Shown: positions 24,801 to 38,560, counted from the first letter of the stretch. The stretch is 64,000 nucleotides of DNA from Holacanthus passer (GCA_025331565.1 JAFREQ010000079.1:2046001-2110000); one strand, 5' to 3'. Notes: generated by a model not told the origin, from the letters alone. Made by a program: numbers and translations.

Positions 24801-27800
24801 GGATTGCTTGCAGGCAGCCGGCGAGCGAGATAACCATCGCTCTCATTTCTCCTGCATGTATCAGGTACCTGAGCGCATTATATCATTATACGCTCGCTGG
24901 CGTTGTCAAAATAAGAATGAACTTTGTGCTTTTTGAGAGGAAGCCGTCTGACTGTGCATGAATGTTGAAAGACGGCAGTTTGAGGCGGCCTGCTGCAGAG
25001 AGTGGGCGCTTTGACACACACACACACACACACACACCCCTCCCCTTGTAGTTTCCTTGACAACGTTGGACCAGTGCTGGTCGCTGGGGCCTGAAATCTC
25101 CACCAGTGCAACCATTACACTGCATCAGGCTGCGAGTCCTGCATGTGTATCTTCAATTATGGAAGTATTGGTTTAGGTCGCCGTTTAAGTCACTGTGATA
25201 TACTGTACATTGTAAACATTTGAGTGTTGAGAGTCTTTCTCTGCTGATCAGTGTCAAATAATTCATCTGCACATCCACGGAAATTTAATAATAGTAAAAA
25301 ATTAACTTTTTTGTTATAGCACCTTTCATACAAGAGATGCAGGTCAAAGAAATGACACGCACCAAGTGCTTCACATAAAAAAAGACATAGAATGAACATA
25401 AAAACGGAAAGAAAATTAATGGAAAATAAGATGGAGAATAAGATCTACTTCATAATAATAGTAAAAATAAAATAAAAAATAAGGATGTATGAGAGAATAC
25501 TCCTTGGGCTATGTGAGGTATTTTTCACCAAACCATTAATCCAGAAAATAACTGGCAGATTGATTATGAAAATTGCTGGTTGCAGCTGAATTATTATTAT
25601 TATTATTCTCATTTAAATTAGTCAAATTAACTTCACTAACAATCAAGATACAAGCTGGTCACATGTAATAAGATTCTTTTGAGATGCTAATCTTTACTTT
25701 TTCCTTTTGAATATCGCAACATCCATTTGTAGCCATCTATCCCTCCATTTGCTCATTTCTGTTTCATTCTCTTGTATAATAATAAATATGACTGCATCCT
25801 CGACTGTTGGCATTTCAATGGGGGTGACGTGACCAGGAAAGAGCCACTTGAGATGCTGCCTCATAACATTTCCAATGACCGTGATTTGACCTCATTATCA
25901 CAACCAGGACGGAGCACACTGTTCCTTTTTTGTTAGGATCAGATTCTTGACTTTCTGCACTGAAACCAGCCCTGATGATGAGCTCTGGTGTAATCAGTGA
26001 TGCAACAGGTATGAGACACAGGATGTATCATTGCTACAGTATAGGTGGAGCACCCATCTGACCCATCAGATTTCTTGGTGACACACTTCTAACCTTCCTC
26101 ATCCATATTTATGATTAGATGCTTTGTCCAGATGTTCAAGTTGTTTTCAGGTCCAGGTGTATTTGCGAACATCTTACAACCCTGATTCCAAAAAAGTTGG
26201 GATGCAGTGTAAAACATAAATAAAACAGAATGTGATCATTTGCTAATGCTTGAAAACAGTACAAAGACAAGAGATTTAGTGTTTGACCTCATCAACTTCA
26301 TTGATTTTTGTAAATATCTGCTGATTCTGAATCTGATGGCAGCAACATGTTTCAAACAAGTTGGGACAGGAGCAACAAAAGACTGTGAAAGTTATGGACT
26401 GATTGAAAACACCTGTTTGGATCATTCCACAGGTAAACAGGTTGATTGGTAACAGGTGATAGTATCATGACTGGGTATGAAAGGTTCATCCTGGAAAGAC
26501 TCAGTCGTTCACAAGCGAGGATGGAGAGAGGTTCAACAGAAATGAGATTACTACATGGACTCGAGAACACCTTGTAAAAGTGTTGTCTGTAAACACAGTT
26601 TGTTTGCAAATTAAAAATTCTTCTGTTGATCGATTACTCGACTAATTGTTTCAGCTCTACATTTTGACAAATGCTTACACCCTGGCAGCATGTGCAGCTC
26701 CTCTGCTCTACATAGAGGCATCATCTTAGCCTCTGGCTAAATAACCAAACGGTTTTACTTACTATCTCAGTCCACCACAGAGTTTCAGTACAGAGCATAC
26801 TGAAAGTCTACAGATCAGTCACTTCCGTTCAGTAATCACCGAGCGCTCAGATTAATGCATTCGATCACTACATTTACATGCACACAAGAAACCAGTTTGA
26901 TGGAAATGAAGGCAGGAAGTCGGAGGACACGTGTATGTGCGCTGCAACAACCTGATTACTTTAAAGCTCACGTTTCTATGCAGCTGGTCAGTAGTCTTTG
27001 GAGTCCTTGCCATGCACTTGCATGTACATAAAAACCATGTTGAAATAAGGTTAAGGGTTTACAAAAACCTGGCTTCAAATCTGAAGTATTTCTCTAAATA
27101 TTACTCACTAAATATTAATTAGTATATAAAACATCTTTATGTATTATATATTTAGAATTTAAAACTGAGTTAAACTGCTTGATCAGTAGTGTGCAGGTGG
27201 GATTTGATCAGATTTGATTGACAGCATCTAAACAACACCAGAAGCATCACAAGAATCTGATTTAACTGTCACTAAATCTTAACTGGTGCACAGAAGTATG
27301 CAACCTTTTTCCCAACTTTATGGGAAAAACAGGTTGGCGTGCGTGTGTGGGTTAGAAGAAAACCTGACTGGAGTCTGCACAGTGCAGAACACGGCTTCCA
27401 GTCATTTTGCTATTAATCATGGAAATCCCTGCCTTGTGGTCGGTGTGAATTGTTCTGTTGTGCTCACCATTATGTCCCCTTTGCACTCGTACAAACAATG
27501 GTGGGCTAACTCCTGGTTGGTGCCTCCTCCACAGAAAACACTGGAGCAGGCCAGGTGCATGAGGTCTTCCACTGAAAGACAGGCAGGGATTGTGAGCAGA
27601 AGAAAAATACACTTTTGAAAATCATAATTTCACATACAGTGGTGAGAATATTGTCTTAAGCTTGTAAAAGAGAAAAAGAAAGTCAAAATTCATTCTATCC
27701 CTTCGAAGAAATCTGATTAAAATAAAACAGTATTATGTGGGCAGGTTTATTGTATTGTTTTTTTATTACACAGGATCAGCAGCACTTGGAGTCCCAGTTA

Positions 27801-30800
27801 TTATATTTTACCATATTAAACTGCATCACATTCAGTGCATCTGGAGAGTTAAACCTACTTGCATCTTCTCACTAAAAATGCATGTAGCAATATGTAATAT
27901 AGGAAAAATTGAGAAAGCATTTGCTGCTTGAAAAAAAAAAATTGCAACAGCCTCATGGTGAATTATAGAACACGCTCTATTCAAAGTGATAACAGGAAGT
28001 TACTTCTGTATTTCTGCTTAAATGACAATGTACTGACCAACTTCAGTCTGAGACTCACAAAAAACAAAGGGAAGTCAGTCTTTTCCTGGTGATTTATATA
28101 CAAAAAAGGTTTTTAAAAATTAACTTTACAGTGAATAATGAGAATCCACCCAAAAAGAATCCTGCCAGTATTTATGCTTTCAGTCTTAGATGACGTACCA
28201 ATTGTGAACTTCTCTTACCTTTCGCCTGGAAGTCAGGTCTCTCTTCCAGTTCAGTCAGTGGAGCCCAGACCAGCTCTGCTCGATGATGATCCAGCTCGAC
28301 AGCTGACCGCTGCCTCAGCTCTGGCACCTCTGCCTGGTACCGTGACCCAATATTTATCCGCCTGGGAACAGAACATCAGTGTGAGGGATGAGGGTTTGAA
28401 TTTGATCTATTCGAAATGCATCAAATGCCTCTGCTGTTAAGCGTTTTTATTAACTCTTATATATTTCAGTTAACACATCGTGTGTCAATATCGCATTTCT
28501 TTTAAGAGTAAAGCTCTTGTTATATTTCCGAGATCATATTTTATTTTCTTGGCTTTTCTTTCTGCCATGATCTTTAAATAGTCACAGGGAGATTGTTGAG
28601 GCACTCTGAGCTCTGAGCACCGCAATTCCTGCACTGTTTAGAATTCAAGCTTGTTATACAGCTCTCGTGCTCTCAGCATAATGAATAAAATGCAAATCCC
28701 TTTGAAAATTTATATTTTAAACAGAGTGCACTTCTTAAATTCACTGAAGCAAAAGTAAATGGATCCTCATCCTGGTGTGGGACAAAGATCATGTTCAAGT
28801 AGGAAGGAAGGCTCCTAATGCATGCATCTCTACGGGCTTACATGTCATGTGAAACCAGATACCTCGGTGCTACAGTTGTGAAAATCATGCTGTGTTGTAT
28901 TAACAGACAATCCTGTTCAAGCATGCCCCCTCCCTCCCCTGCATTTCCAGTAGGCCTGCAGTATTTCCAGCTGAGTGTGTGTGTGTGTGTGTGTGTTTTC
29001 TGGCAGCCTCCCCCAGGGAAGGTGGGCTGCGAGAAGTTTAACTGCGATGGCTCTGGTGTGTTTGGGAGTAGACCAGGCTCAGCTGAAAGCATGATTTATG
29101 GGAAGCCTCACTGGCTCGTCCCTGACTAACTGCTCAACAGCTTGCACAATGCACCCCCATAAACTGCACCTCACTGTCGACTACAACTACACAAACGAAG
29201 GCTTGACTAACAGTCTAAGGGTTAAACTAAATACACTCTCAGTGTCCTTAAAGCTCCAGTTTCTCTGTTGCTCTAAATTTCATAAACATCCAAGCTATCA
29301 GTGCTTGTGTTTACAGTGACTTGGCTGTTGGCCATGTTCTACTGAAGGTCTTATTTACTTCAATCTGTTTCAAATGCACTGCTGATATACTGCATGAGTT
29401 TATAGTTATAATCCGTAATATTTCCATACCCCATGTTTGATACCATCTATGGTATTTTTTTCTGCAATAGTTGTTTTATGTATTTACATTCAGAAAATAG
29501 CTATCTTTTTAGTTTGTTTGTTAATGGTGGAGTATGCCACTCCCACACTGGATTGAAAATGCATACCTACCTAAGTATGTAGGATTTAGAGGAGACAATG
29601 CAGTGTGTGATGCGGCGTAATTTTATCTCATTCATATCAGCCTCACTCTATTTACACGGTGTCAGAGCTGTATTAAGTCACAGCCGATGCAGACACAACA
29701 TCCTCCAGCTGCTGCTTCACAATGTGTTCAACATATGAACACACGTGTCACAGGATGGCTTTTATTGTGAAGCAGCCACGGGAGATGTAGTAGTATATTT
29801 GTCATTGGGGTTAGCACTAAGCACGATCTGTTATTAAAATTAAATCAAAGACAAGCAGTTTTTGACCATTAATCTTTTTTAATTTTTCCAGCTCCTCTGC
29901 AAGGTAACAAGGTGTGTGTTCCTTATGAAAACAGTGTGAGTCTGTTTGGTTGCACTGTAAACAGATACACCATGTGCTCTTCTCTTGTATTTCCAACAAA
30001 GTAGCTGCTCGACGAGTGTTTGTTGTAATATAAAGCTGCCACGGTAACAGTAAGTGTTCCCAAATCAACCAGGGCTGAAATCTAAAGGTCTGAAGCTTTA
30101 ATATCTACAAAAGTCACGTATGGTTGAACTCAGCCAACATTTGCAAATTGAAATCAGATTCTTCATACATACATATATATATAACCACAGACACAAGCCT
30201 CTGATGTATTTGCTGCCATTAGTTTTCAAAGGCTTATGGCTTTCATTTGACAGTTAATATGGAGCTGTTTTGACAGGATGCACTTTGATTGAGAGACATT
30301 AGACTGCATGGTTAGATCAGAAGGCGAATGCTGGCACTAAAGCTAGCTGTGGATGACAGGGCAAAAGATTCCAGTGGTAACAGTGGCGGAGAGGAGGCCC
30401 GCTTTAAAGGATGGGTTTAGAATTTCAAGAAGTCTGCGTTCTCTTTCAAGACATTTCATGATTCAGCCCAGTGTTATGGTTTGAATAATTCATTGCAGAA
30501 CTACTACTCCAGCTTTGATAATGCATGCTTCTGAGTAGCCATATAATTTCTTTCAAAATGACACACAAACCCCAAACGCACCCTCTCCATTATGGAAGAT
30601 GATGATGATTTGGGGTTGTTGGGAGGGAAATACTCACGGCTCTATGCTGACTGGAGTGGCCTCGCTCATAGCAGACAGAACTGGCGGTGTGATGTCGCAG
30701 CTGTCTAAAGGAGCAGCGACACAAAATGCACTCAGTGATATTATCAAAGAGGTTTTTGTCATAATCACAGGAGTTATATTATACAAAGGGTCATTCTGTC

Positions 30801-33800
30801 AGGCTTAACGCTAATATTCATACTGACACTGTCATAACTCACTGACAAATCAAACACAGTCTGATATTAGATTGTTAATGAGAAATTCATGCCAGATGTT
30901 TATTCCAAGTGCTTCATCTTTGAATTCCCACAGTTGAGATGTCCTGTGGATAATTCAGAGAGGTTTTATAAACTTATCTTATTTTTTATTTTTTGACTTA
31001 CTGGAGCGCAACAGGCTGCGTGTTGCAGACTTGGGGGTTGCTGGAGGCGGCAGGCCCTGGGCGCTGGCGGCAGCAGAGGACAGGAAAGTGGAGAAGTAGA
31101 GGCCAGAGCCCTCACGAACAGGGCTGAGGATCGGCGGAGGCGTGTAGGGGGGCAAGGTGAGGGGGTTGTCTGCGAGACGCACGGGGGAACGTAGGTGGCT
31201 CTGGAAGGGTGTGATGCTGGAATAGACGGGAGGGGCGATGAATAAACCGGGTTTAGGCGGCGGGATGAAAAGGGGTTCAGGCCGGGGACGCCGCTTGGAC
31301 TTTTTGCCGTCATCATCTTTCTCTCCTTCAGTTCCTCCATTCTGGTGAGGAAATATAATTTTAAGTATAATCCATCACAGGAGTCTCTGTGTGCATCATG
31401 ATACATAATAAGTTCATGCAAGACCACACACACATCCTAGAGAGAAAGAACAAGGCACCCCAACCCTCAACCGTATGGAACATAATGTACAGTATGGCCG
31501 TGCTAAACCCTGATAATCTTCCTGATCTGGGACAGGGCAACCAGTTCACCAAATCCCCCCAAATGAAACAGGGAAAGGGAGAAAAGTGTGGACTGAAATG
31601 GGGGCAGGGGAGACATGGAGAATGGATGGGGGAAGGGAGCGTGTGCTGGCGGGGCGATGTGGCATAAATGCAAGGACTTAATAGATGGAGTTTAGATAGA
31701 CTGAAAACAGACTGAGGAAGACAGTGGAACGCCACCCTACCACCTCTTCATTACTTCTGACAGTTTAGCAAATAATGTATGTTAAAGTACAAAAATCTAG
31801 AAATTTGAAAATGGCATTAAAGGAAACCAATTACAAAAAAAGAAAATGAAACAGCAAGGAATAAATAAGCACCCACCTGCTCTGAGCTCTCTGACAAGGA
31901 GTTCCTGAGTGAGCGTCTCCGGGTGACAATGACGGAGGGCTTGTGGTCTGAGCGGCCGAGGTCCTGGGGGTTTGAAGGCCTGGGAGGCCAGTTGGAGGCC
32001 AGGGCCGCTTGGTCTCTATGAGGAGAGGAGGGTTCCTGCCTTCGCACTGGAACGGACACGGGGATGACAAGCGGCAGGAGACCGTCGTCTCGAGCCCGCT
32101 TGGCACTCAGACCCTCTGAGTCAGCGGGACTCCATGGTCTGCGGGGTTCCTAATAAAGACGGTGGATGAGGTGTTACAACACTATACATTTATTTTAAGA
32201 CATCAAGTGCAAACATATTGCTTGCACACTGCAAATGTGCAAAACTGCAGAGAGTACTAGAGTTACTAGAACTAGAGCTGAAAGTTTTAATTAATCAATG
32301 CACAGAAAATTTATTGGCACCAATTTTGATGAGTGGGTGATTGTTTAAGTGAATGTTTAAGCAACAATATTATATCTAAGTTTTTAATATTCACTTAGAT
32401 TTTGGACTGTTGGTCAGACAAAACAAGCTATTTGAATATGTTAATTTGGCCTTAAGTAAGTTGTAATTGGCCAAATGCTTCATCCAGGACACAGTAGTCA
32501 GATTAATTGATAATAAAAATAATGGTTAATTGTCCTACCCCAAACAAAAATTACACTGTTGTGGGGGTGAAACACCTCAAGGGAGTGACTCCTTAAACTG
32601 GACTTGACATGTGACAGTCAAAAGACTGATTTGAAGTGAAAAAGTGAAGACCACTTCTTCCTGTTGTTGTTTGCTACAGAGGCCTTTGTGGGAACATGTG
32701 AAATTAAAACTCACACCTTCACTTTCACATGACACATTTTCAAACCCATGAACTAGTAAAATCTATGTCTGTAGCTGATACAGATACACCAAAGGTTCTC
32801 AGCTCTCTGCAACTTAAGGCCCACTTCTGTTTGTTACAATTTTATATATATATAAATTTCCAGGGACCACCTTCCCAAATAAATGAGAAAAAACAACATG
32901 ACAAAAAAGGAGAAAAAATAAACTGTAAGAGTTGTGACTAGATTTCAACTCATTGTGCTTTCAGCTGTGATTGTGTCATGACTGACAAAAGAAAAACCTT
33001 GAAAAGAACGTAGATGGAGTTGCCCTCTAAGGAAGTAATTGTCCAACTAAGCACACATCGGCACAATAAAACTTCAACTAAAATTTACTTGGGCGTCTGT
33101 TAATTCACCTGGGCAGGCTGCCAAATTATAGTCAATACAGTAAATGGGGAACCCTAAAACCTTGTTACTAACCTCACAACACAAAGAGAAAATTCTGTCA
33201 ATACTCAAATGGAGCGTTAACAGATTGGTCGATACAGCATTAAACAAGCCTGAGGAAATAATGAACAGCTGTGAAAAATAAGCCATTCAAAAATACAGAA
33301 GATAAAATATGACCACGTCTTGGATGTTTCAGAAAAGAAGCATTTTGTGTGTCTGCACCTTGATACAGTACTGTTAGGTGCAGCACTTAAGTGACAGACC
33401 TTACACACACGCCAAAGGAACCGTCCTCTCAGAATTCTTCACATTTCTTCTTTGAGAAACCATAATGAGTGGGCCTGCGTGCTTTAGAGAAACGATCAAC
33501 TCTGGAGTGATTTCAAAGCATCTGAACCACCACATCACAGACCAGTTGAAGACAGATGCATTCTGTCACTGCACACTGCATCTTCCTGGGCACAGAGACA
33601 TGCAGCAGTGTGGCTGCGCTGGATCTGTGCTCATTATTGCTGGTGGAAAACTCCAGCCCCTACACCAGAGCGGTGGAGAGATATTCTGCTGAGCACTGCA
33701 TGCAGGGCAACCCTGCCCCCCTCCCTGTATAGAGGGGGGGGAGGGCAGGCGAGGCCAGGCTGGAGTTTCTCTCCTTTGATGGGATGGGGGGAGGTGTGCA

Positions 33801-36138
33801 GGCATGTAACCGAACACAGTGTCTGTATGATCAGCTACCCGTGAGGCGAATCCAGGGCACAGCCATGCTGAACTACAGACATACTGACTCAGTGCTGTTT
33901 GGCAACAGGACTTGTTGCACAATCAAGACATTGAGCACATAAACACAGATAAGTGCATGACTTCACGAGTTACAGTCAGGGTCATTTATCAAGTTTCTTC
34001 ACTGACTTCTAGCGAGAGCTGGAAAATCACACACCAGGCTGTTTGTGAAGTATATATTTACCCTGTGACAATATTCACAATGCAAAGTCTTGTTTAAGCA
34101 GCTCACTTCTGCGGTGTACACTTCGCTGGGCGTTGATTACATGCAGCATCTCTACCAGCAACATGTTAATCACAAACAACACAAGTTTTGGCACAGTTTT
34201 CCTGGCAGTTGCTTAAGGCCGTTTGTTCCAGTTCCCGCTCTTGCTCAGGGAGCTGAAGTCCCACTGCAATTATACCCTGGGATAACACTAGAAAAATAGA
34301 TTCTTTAGCTCTCAGCAAGATATTCACAATTAAGGTTTCCAGCTTGCAGCGACGGGTTTAGATATAAACTGCAATGCAATCATCAGGATTCAGAACACTC
34401 CGTTCTTTTCTGTTAAAAGTTATTTCTGTGGTTCTTTTGCTTGAGAGGAAACAGCTGAGGAACAGATGAGTGAGCAAAAGAACAATAAAAACAGAAAGAC
34501 ACAGAAAAGGAAAATGGCATGGAAAGAAAAAAGAAAAAGAAGGCAAGACAAAGAAAGAACATTTTGGCTTGTCTTAAAATTGAACTAAGCACTTACCTTT
34601 ACAATATGTGATGGTAGAGACTCCATTTCTGAGGCCTTCTGAGCAAGGGTCTCCAGGTTGACCTCCTGGGACACCCTGCGTTTCCTGCGCGTGCTCTGAA
34701 TGACGCCTGTCGGGGCTGCCTGGATGTCACGGGCCCCGTTCTGGGAGCCCTGTGGCCCCGGGGCAGCCTGGTCCGAAGAGACGGAGAGAAAAGGGTTGTC
34801 AGATGGCGCCCCGCCCTCCTTGGAGAGTCGCCGCGATCTGCGAAGCTGCGTTTGGGATTGGAGTTGCGTCTGGGGTTGTGACTGGGACAGAGGCTCAGAC
34901 TGGAGAGGGGGCTGCAGCGGATCTGAAGGCTGTTGGGGTTCCGGGGTGATGTCCTGGATAATTGGTTCCTGGATCTTCGGGGGAGCTGGAGCAGAGGTCT
35001 CCTGGGAGTGTACCACCACTGGCTGTGGATGTGGGTGAGGGTGTGCATTTTGTGCACTGGGGTAATAGTCAAGCACATGAGGGTTTTGTTGTTGCAACTG
35101 CTGATGTTGCATTTGCTGCTGAATTTGGAGCTGCTGCTGTTGCTGCTGCTGCTGTTGCTGTATCTTTTGTTGCTGCTGCTCGTGCTGTATTTGTTGCTGC
35201 TGCTGCTGTAGCTGCTGCTGGACATGCTGTTGATGCTGAATGATTTGTTGTTGCTGCATTTGTTGATGGTGCTGCTGCTGAATTTGCTGCTGGATTATGT
35301 GGTGGTGTTGCTGCTGGCGTTGTAATTGCTCTTGCTTCTGCAGCTGCTGCAATGGGTGAGGGGGTTTCGCCTGTGTTGAGTAGATCGGTGGGTTAGGTAG
35401 GGTTGTCCTGTTGCCTTGAAAAGTCTGGTAGTAGGCTGGCAGGTGCTGCTTGGGTTGACCAAAGGCCAACTGGAAGGGCTGCAAGACTGAGCTTCCTCCT
35501 GGGTGGGATGTGCTGTGCTGCTGGGTGTTCAGTGCCCCAGGTTTTAAGGTCTCCTGAAAGACCTGGGACTGCTGCTGCTCCCAATCCAGTCCCCGAGCCT
35601 TAACTACATCCCTGTACGCTTCAACTGCAGAGCTCGGCAGCTTGTCTGCAGCTCTGTTCGGGGGCTGCTGATGTGGCTGTAAGCCAGAAGTCTCATGCAT
35701 TGACTTTGCAAATGCATTCTGGGTCCTTGAGTCTGTTACACTAACTCCTCCAATGTAACTAGCAATGTTTTGTCCCCAGTTAGCCACGGTATTCCAGGAC
35801 GCAGCTCTCTGCTGCTGGGACAAAGATGGCTGCTGCTGACTGGGCTCCTGGTGGGCCCACTTCATAGGTACAGTCTGCTGATAATGACCCCGGCTCTGGT
35901 CACCCTTATCTGGGCTGAATATGACAGAGTTGAGGTACATGTGAGGGCCCTCTGGATTAGAGGTGACAGTACTTGCAGCCTCACTTTGTCCAGGGTCTGA
36001 GACAGTGCCACCTGGGACATAGTAGGACCCCTCAGGGTGTTGAGAAGTCTCCTTCATTGCTACGCTTTGTTCGTTGAAAAACGTGATGCGTTTGCCTGTT
36101 CTTTTGGCGCTGGGTTTCTGCTGGGCTGGTACACTCAT
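18896..36138 (-). CDS. mideas: Mitotic deacetylase-associated ELM2-SANT protein
   Basis: Twelve coding exons splice cleanly on the minus strand: 36138-34597, 32149-31877, 31341-31002, 30704-30638, 28361-28219, 27571-27468, 24617-24542, 23986-23898, 23256-23110, 22587-22465, 21002-20803 and 19130-18896. They give 1112 residues (human MIDEAS is about 1045). The protein recruits HDAC1/2 and DNTTIP1 in the nuclear MiDAC deacetylase complex. Domains: a conserved basic N-terminus; a glutamine/histidine-rich insert at about 255-360; an RRSRRLSKEG motif; a proline-rich LPPYTPPPILSPVREGSG block; ELM2 at about 735-835, beginning TPVSIEPRINIGSRYQ; SANT at about 850-897; a C2H2 finger (C1030, C1033, H1046, H1050); and an acidic tail. 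The start at 36138 aligns with the mammalian start; an in-frame ATG three codons upstream (36147) is also possible. TRERF1 and ZNF541 are the relatives considered, but the N-terminal and proline-rich blocks match MIDEAS best. Confidence 0.93.
21369..21383 (+). promoter_or_regulatory. CTCF-consensus site in a mideas intron
   Basis: CCAGCAGGGGGCAGC matches the vertebrate CTCF core consensus at every position I can score. It lies in the mideas intron between the exons at 22465-22587 and 20803-21002. Binding is not shown. Matches of this quality are uncommon but do occur inside dispersed repeats. Confidence 0.45.
24014..25050. repeat. CA-rich simple repeats in a mideas intron
   Basis: Short CA tracts occur at about 24137-24152 and 25014-25037 (12 units). 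A purine/pyrimidine-biased stretch lies between them at 24200-24310. The mideas exon 24542-24617 falls within this span and is not itself repetitive. Confidence 0.6.
26178..26600 (+). mobile_element. Non-autonomous hAT-type transposon remnant
   Basis: The sequence begins with CAACCCTGATTCC followed by AAAAAAGTTGGGATGC. It continues with CAAACAAGTTGGGACAGGAG, a 'ggttgattggtaacaggtgatagtatcatgactgggtatgaaagg'-type region, and GGATGGAGAGAGGTTC. This layout matches an abundant non-autonomous DNA transposon of fish that I associate with the hAT group. Only one terminus is evident. The opposite terminal repeat is missing, so the copy is truncated. It lies in the mideas intron between the exons at 27468-27571 and 24542-24617. 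Confidence 0.7.
28975..28996. repeat. (GT)n microsatellite
   Basis: About 11 GT units lie in the mideas intron between the exons at 30638-30704 and 28219-28361. Confidence 0.9.
32270..32545 (+). repeat. Degenerate teleost interspersed repeat (family B, copy 1)
   Basis: The copy starts near an AGAGCTGAAAGTTTTAATTAATC segment. It carries the diagnostic core 'ggtcagacaaaacaagcta' at about 32412 and ends in a GATTAATTGATAATAA segment. The same core occurs at about 40804 and 62623. It is an old, non-coding dispersed element. I do not assign the class. Confidence 0.6.
35075..35350 (-). repeat. mideas: Glutamine-codon repeat inside the mideas coding exon
   Basis: Mixed CAG/CAA/CAT codons on the minus strand encode roughly 90 residues that are mostly glutamine with scattered histidine, leucine, isoleucine and methionine. 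The mixture of codons lowers slippage compared with a pure CAG run. On the plus strand the region appears as CTG/TTG repeats, which creates long false open frames of leucine and alanine. The tract lies in the disordered N-terminal half of the protein, well away from ELM2 and SANT. Confidence 0.9.
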
Positions 36139-38129
36139 GACGGGCATGAATAAGCCGAGCCAGGTGAGTATTTCCAACCAAACCAGCTATTAATGCTCCA
36201 CCAGATGTCACTTGAATATATCAAAAATCAAAGGGGTCCACAGTAGAATAAAGCTGTAAAACTACATTGACATCAGTAGCAAAGTCAACCAAGATAATCT
36301 TCTCTTCCCCTCTGAGGTTCTTCGTGACCCACTCAGAGGTCGCCGGCCTGGGGTGAGCAGATCTGAAGAAGTCTGCCTGTTTTTCTCATTCACGGGCAAC
36401 ACCCTGTATAGAGAAAATGAGAGAGAGGTCAAGCATTGAGCCATCAGACTAAAGGGGTCCCCACAGGGGGGGGGTCTCATTATCATCCCCGCCTCAGCCA
36501 TGTAAAAACCTGCTGTTTGCTTTTTCAACAATAGACCTCCACTGAAAGGTATCGGGTGTGAGAATAGAGGAGGGGAGGATTATGTCTAAACTGTGTCATT
36601 ATTCGCTAAGCTCACATGACACAGGGATAAGGTCCAGCATGCAGGCAAACACGTCTACCTGAACTGCATTACACTCCTGGAAGGAAGGAAGTTGATAGAG
36701 ATAGCTAAATCAATAGTTCCTGGAAATGTCATTACAGAATATTACTGCACCACATTTAATGACATCAGCACTGGAGGAAATAAACGCACAATGGAAAAAA
36801 AAAAAAGTTCATCACCGAAGCTCACTTAAAATACAACCCCCTCATGGCTCAACTGCCCCGTGACAGAAAGGAAGCGCTCCTTCCCGCCAAACTACCAGCA
36901 GTTTGAACGTGATAGAAACTACTGCTTTTTTACAACCGTGTGATTCATCAGAGGTGAAAAAAAGGGAACGTGTGCCCTTTGAACCGTGGCTGCACACTCA
37001 AAAACAGAAGGGCAACTGAAAGTGAGCAAGCATGAGTCAAGATGACACGAGCTACGCGAGGGGGAAAAAAAAAAGAGAGCAGGGGAAAAAGTCAAAACGG
37101 CCTTGCAGGCTTCGATGGCTTGTAAGGGATCTCGATAATTGCCATGGAAACCCGTGATGATGATCAAAAATATTATTCGACGGTGAGGTTTTGGAGCAGA
37201 TTTTGACACGGTGCAGTCTGCCAAATTTCGAGAAGCGCACAGATCCTGAGTGTATCTGTTAAAATTTCAATTGCTCCATCTGTATAAAATAAAAACCCTG
37301 CCACTCTTGTGCAGCACAAAACCATTTAGACTCCTCAGCGCTGCGACAATCACCATAATCAAAGCGCTCGCCTGCTGCAAGACTCGTGTTACAAAGAAAA
37401 AAACTCCAATTTGATTACATAAACAAATACTTGAAGACCAGAATCTCTACAACAAGGACTTGGCAAAAGCCATCTCTGACAATCTAGGAAGTGACTGACA
37501 ATTGTCACCCTTTGCTCTGGTGGCCTACTAAAACACAAGCTTCTTAAAATAGACATCTGCAGCTGTTCAGATCCTGCACTGGCTCAGAGGCACCACTCAC
37601 TGAGGAAACTGTATGACCAGGCAATGTGGCCAACAGTGTGTGTGTGTGCATAAGCGATGCCATGTGATGCCATGTTGTCAAATCCTATGAAACCCCCTCA
37701 ATGAAAAGGTGCACATGAATAAATCACACTTTTCCTTGCAGGGTGAGAGAGAAACACAGCTGCAGATCACATGCAGGGTTGAGCAGTCTCTGTGCATCTG
37801 AGGTGAGGGATCATCGTGACGCATCACGAGTGCAACCTTACACAAGCCTGGGGTTTAGCCCAATAAACAAAGCAACACGTTAAATTGGCTTAAAATAAAT
37901 GTCAAGCACCATTAGTCGCCTTAATCCACCGCTGCTTCCTTATTTAAGTCAGCCTGTGTGGCGCTGCTCCACCGACACCAGCCCATCATAAGAGGCCTGC
38001 AGCGTGCACAAACATGCACGAGTCCTTCCACGACAGGACCCCACTCCCTTCCGTGCACATCACTGTCCGTGGCCAGCTCAGCCTTTTACCAGAACCTCTT
38101 TGTTGCAGGAAGCGGATTATCCAGCCGCT

Positions 38130-38560
38130 AAAGTCCGGCTGCAACAACCCGAGCCGTGAATGCAGCCCGTGTGATCAAAGAGTGGCTCCACAGCTGATCA
38201 ACAAACACGGATCGATCGCAGTTGTCAGCACGCTTAATGCGCCACATGTCTCGTTCCGGGAGACGTTAAAAACATCCACCGCCTCCTCCCGCGCGCCTCG
38301 CCGAGGTAAACAAAACTTTGTGAGCGAGCTGCGGCCACAACGAGCCAGTGTCGAGCACAACAACGCCACGGTCATCGACACGCCGAGGCGGCTCCCCGTA
38401 CTTACTGTGGCCGTCATGAAAGCTGCCACTCGCGGCATCGCGCACTCGCAGCTCCGCGCGTCCGGCAGCGGGGCCCGCACGATCCAGACCTGCGGCGATG
38501 ACTGCATACATCCCCAAGGTTGACTCATGCTATGCTGCTGACCTCACTCTCTGGTACTTT
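38130..38560 (-). promoter_or_regulatory. mideas: CpG-rich promoter and likely first non-coding exon of mideas
   Basis: The region is markedly CpG-dense compared with its neighbours. On the minus strand it contains a strong splice donor (ACA then GTAAGTACG), which would end an exon at 38406. An exon of roughly 100-150 bases upstream of that donor would be spliced to the coding exon at about 36.2 kb. A plus-strand open frame of 169 residues covers the island but resembles nothing and is best explained by the high GC content. Confidence 0.5.

Noticed and set aside
34599..35243. Serine-rich and leucine/alanine-rich open frames
   Set aside because: They are frame shadows of the glutamine-codon repeat in the mideas coding exon on the minus strand.
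38014..38523. 169-residue plus-strand open frame in the CpG island
   Set aside because: It lies over the likely mideas promoter, has no recognisable domain, and overlaps long open frames on the opposite strand. High GC content removes stop codons by chance.
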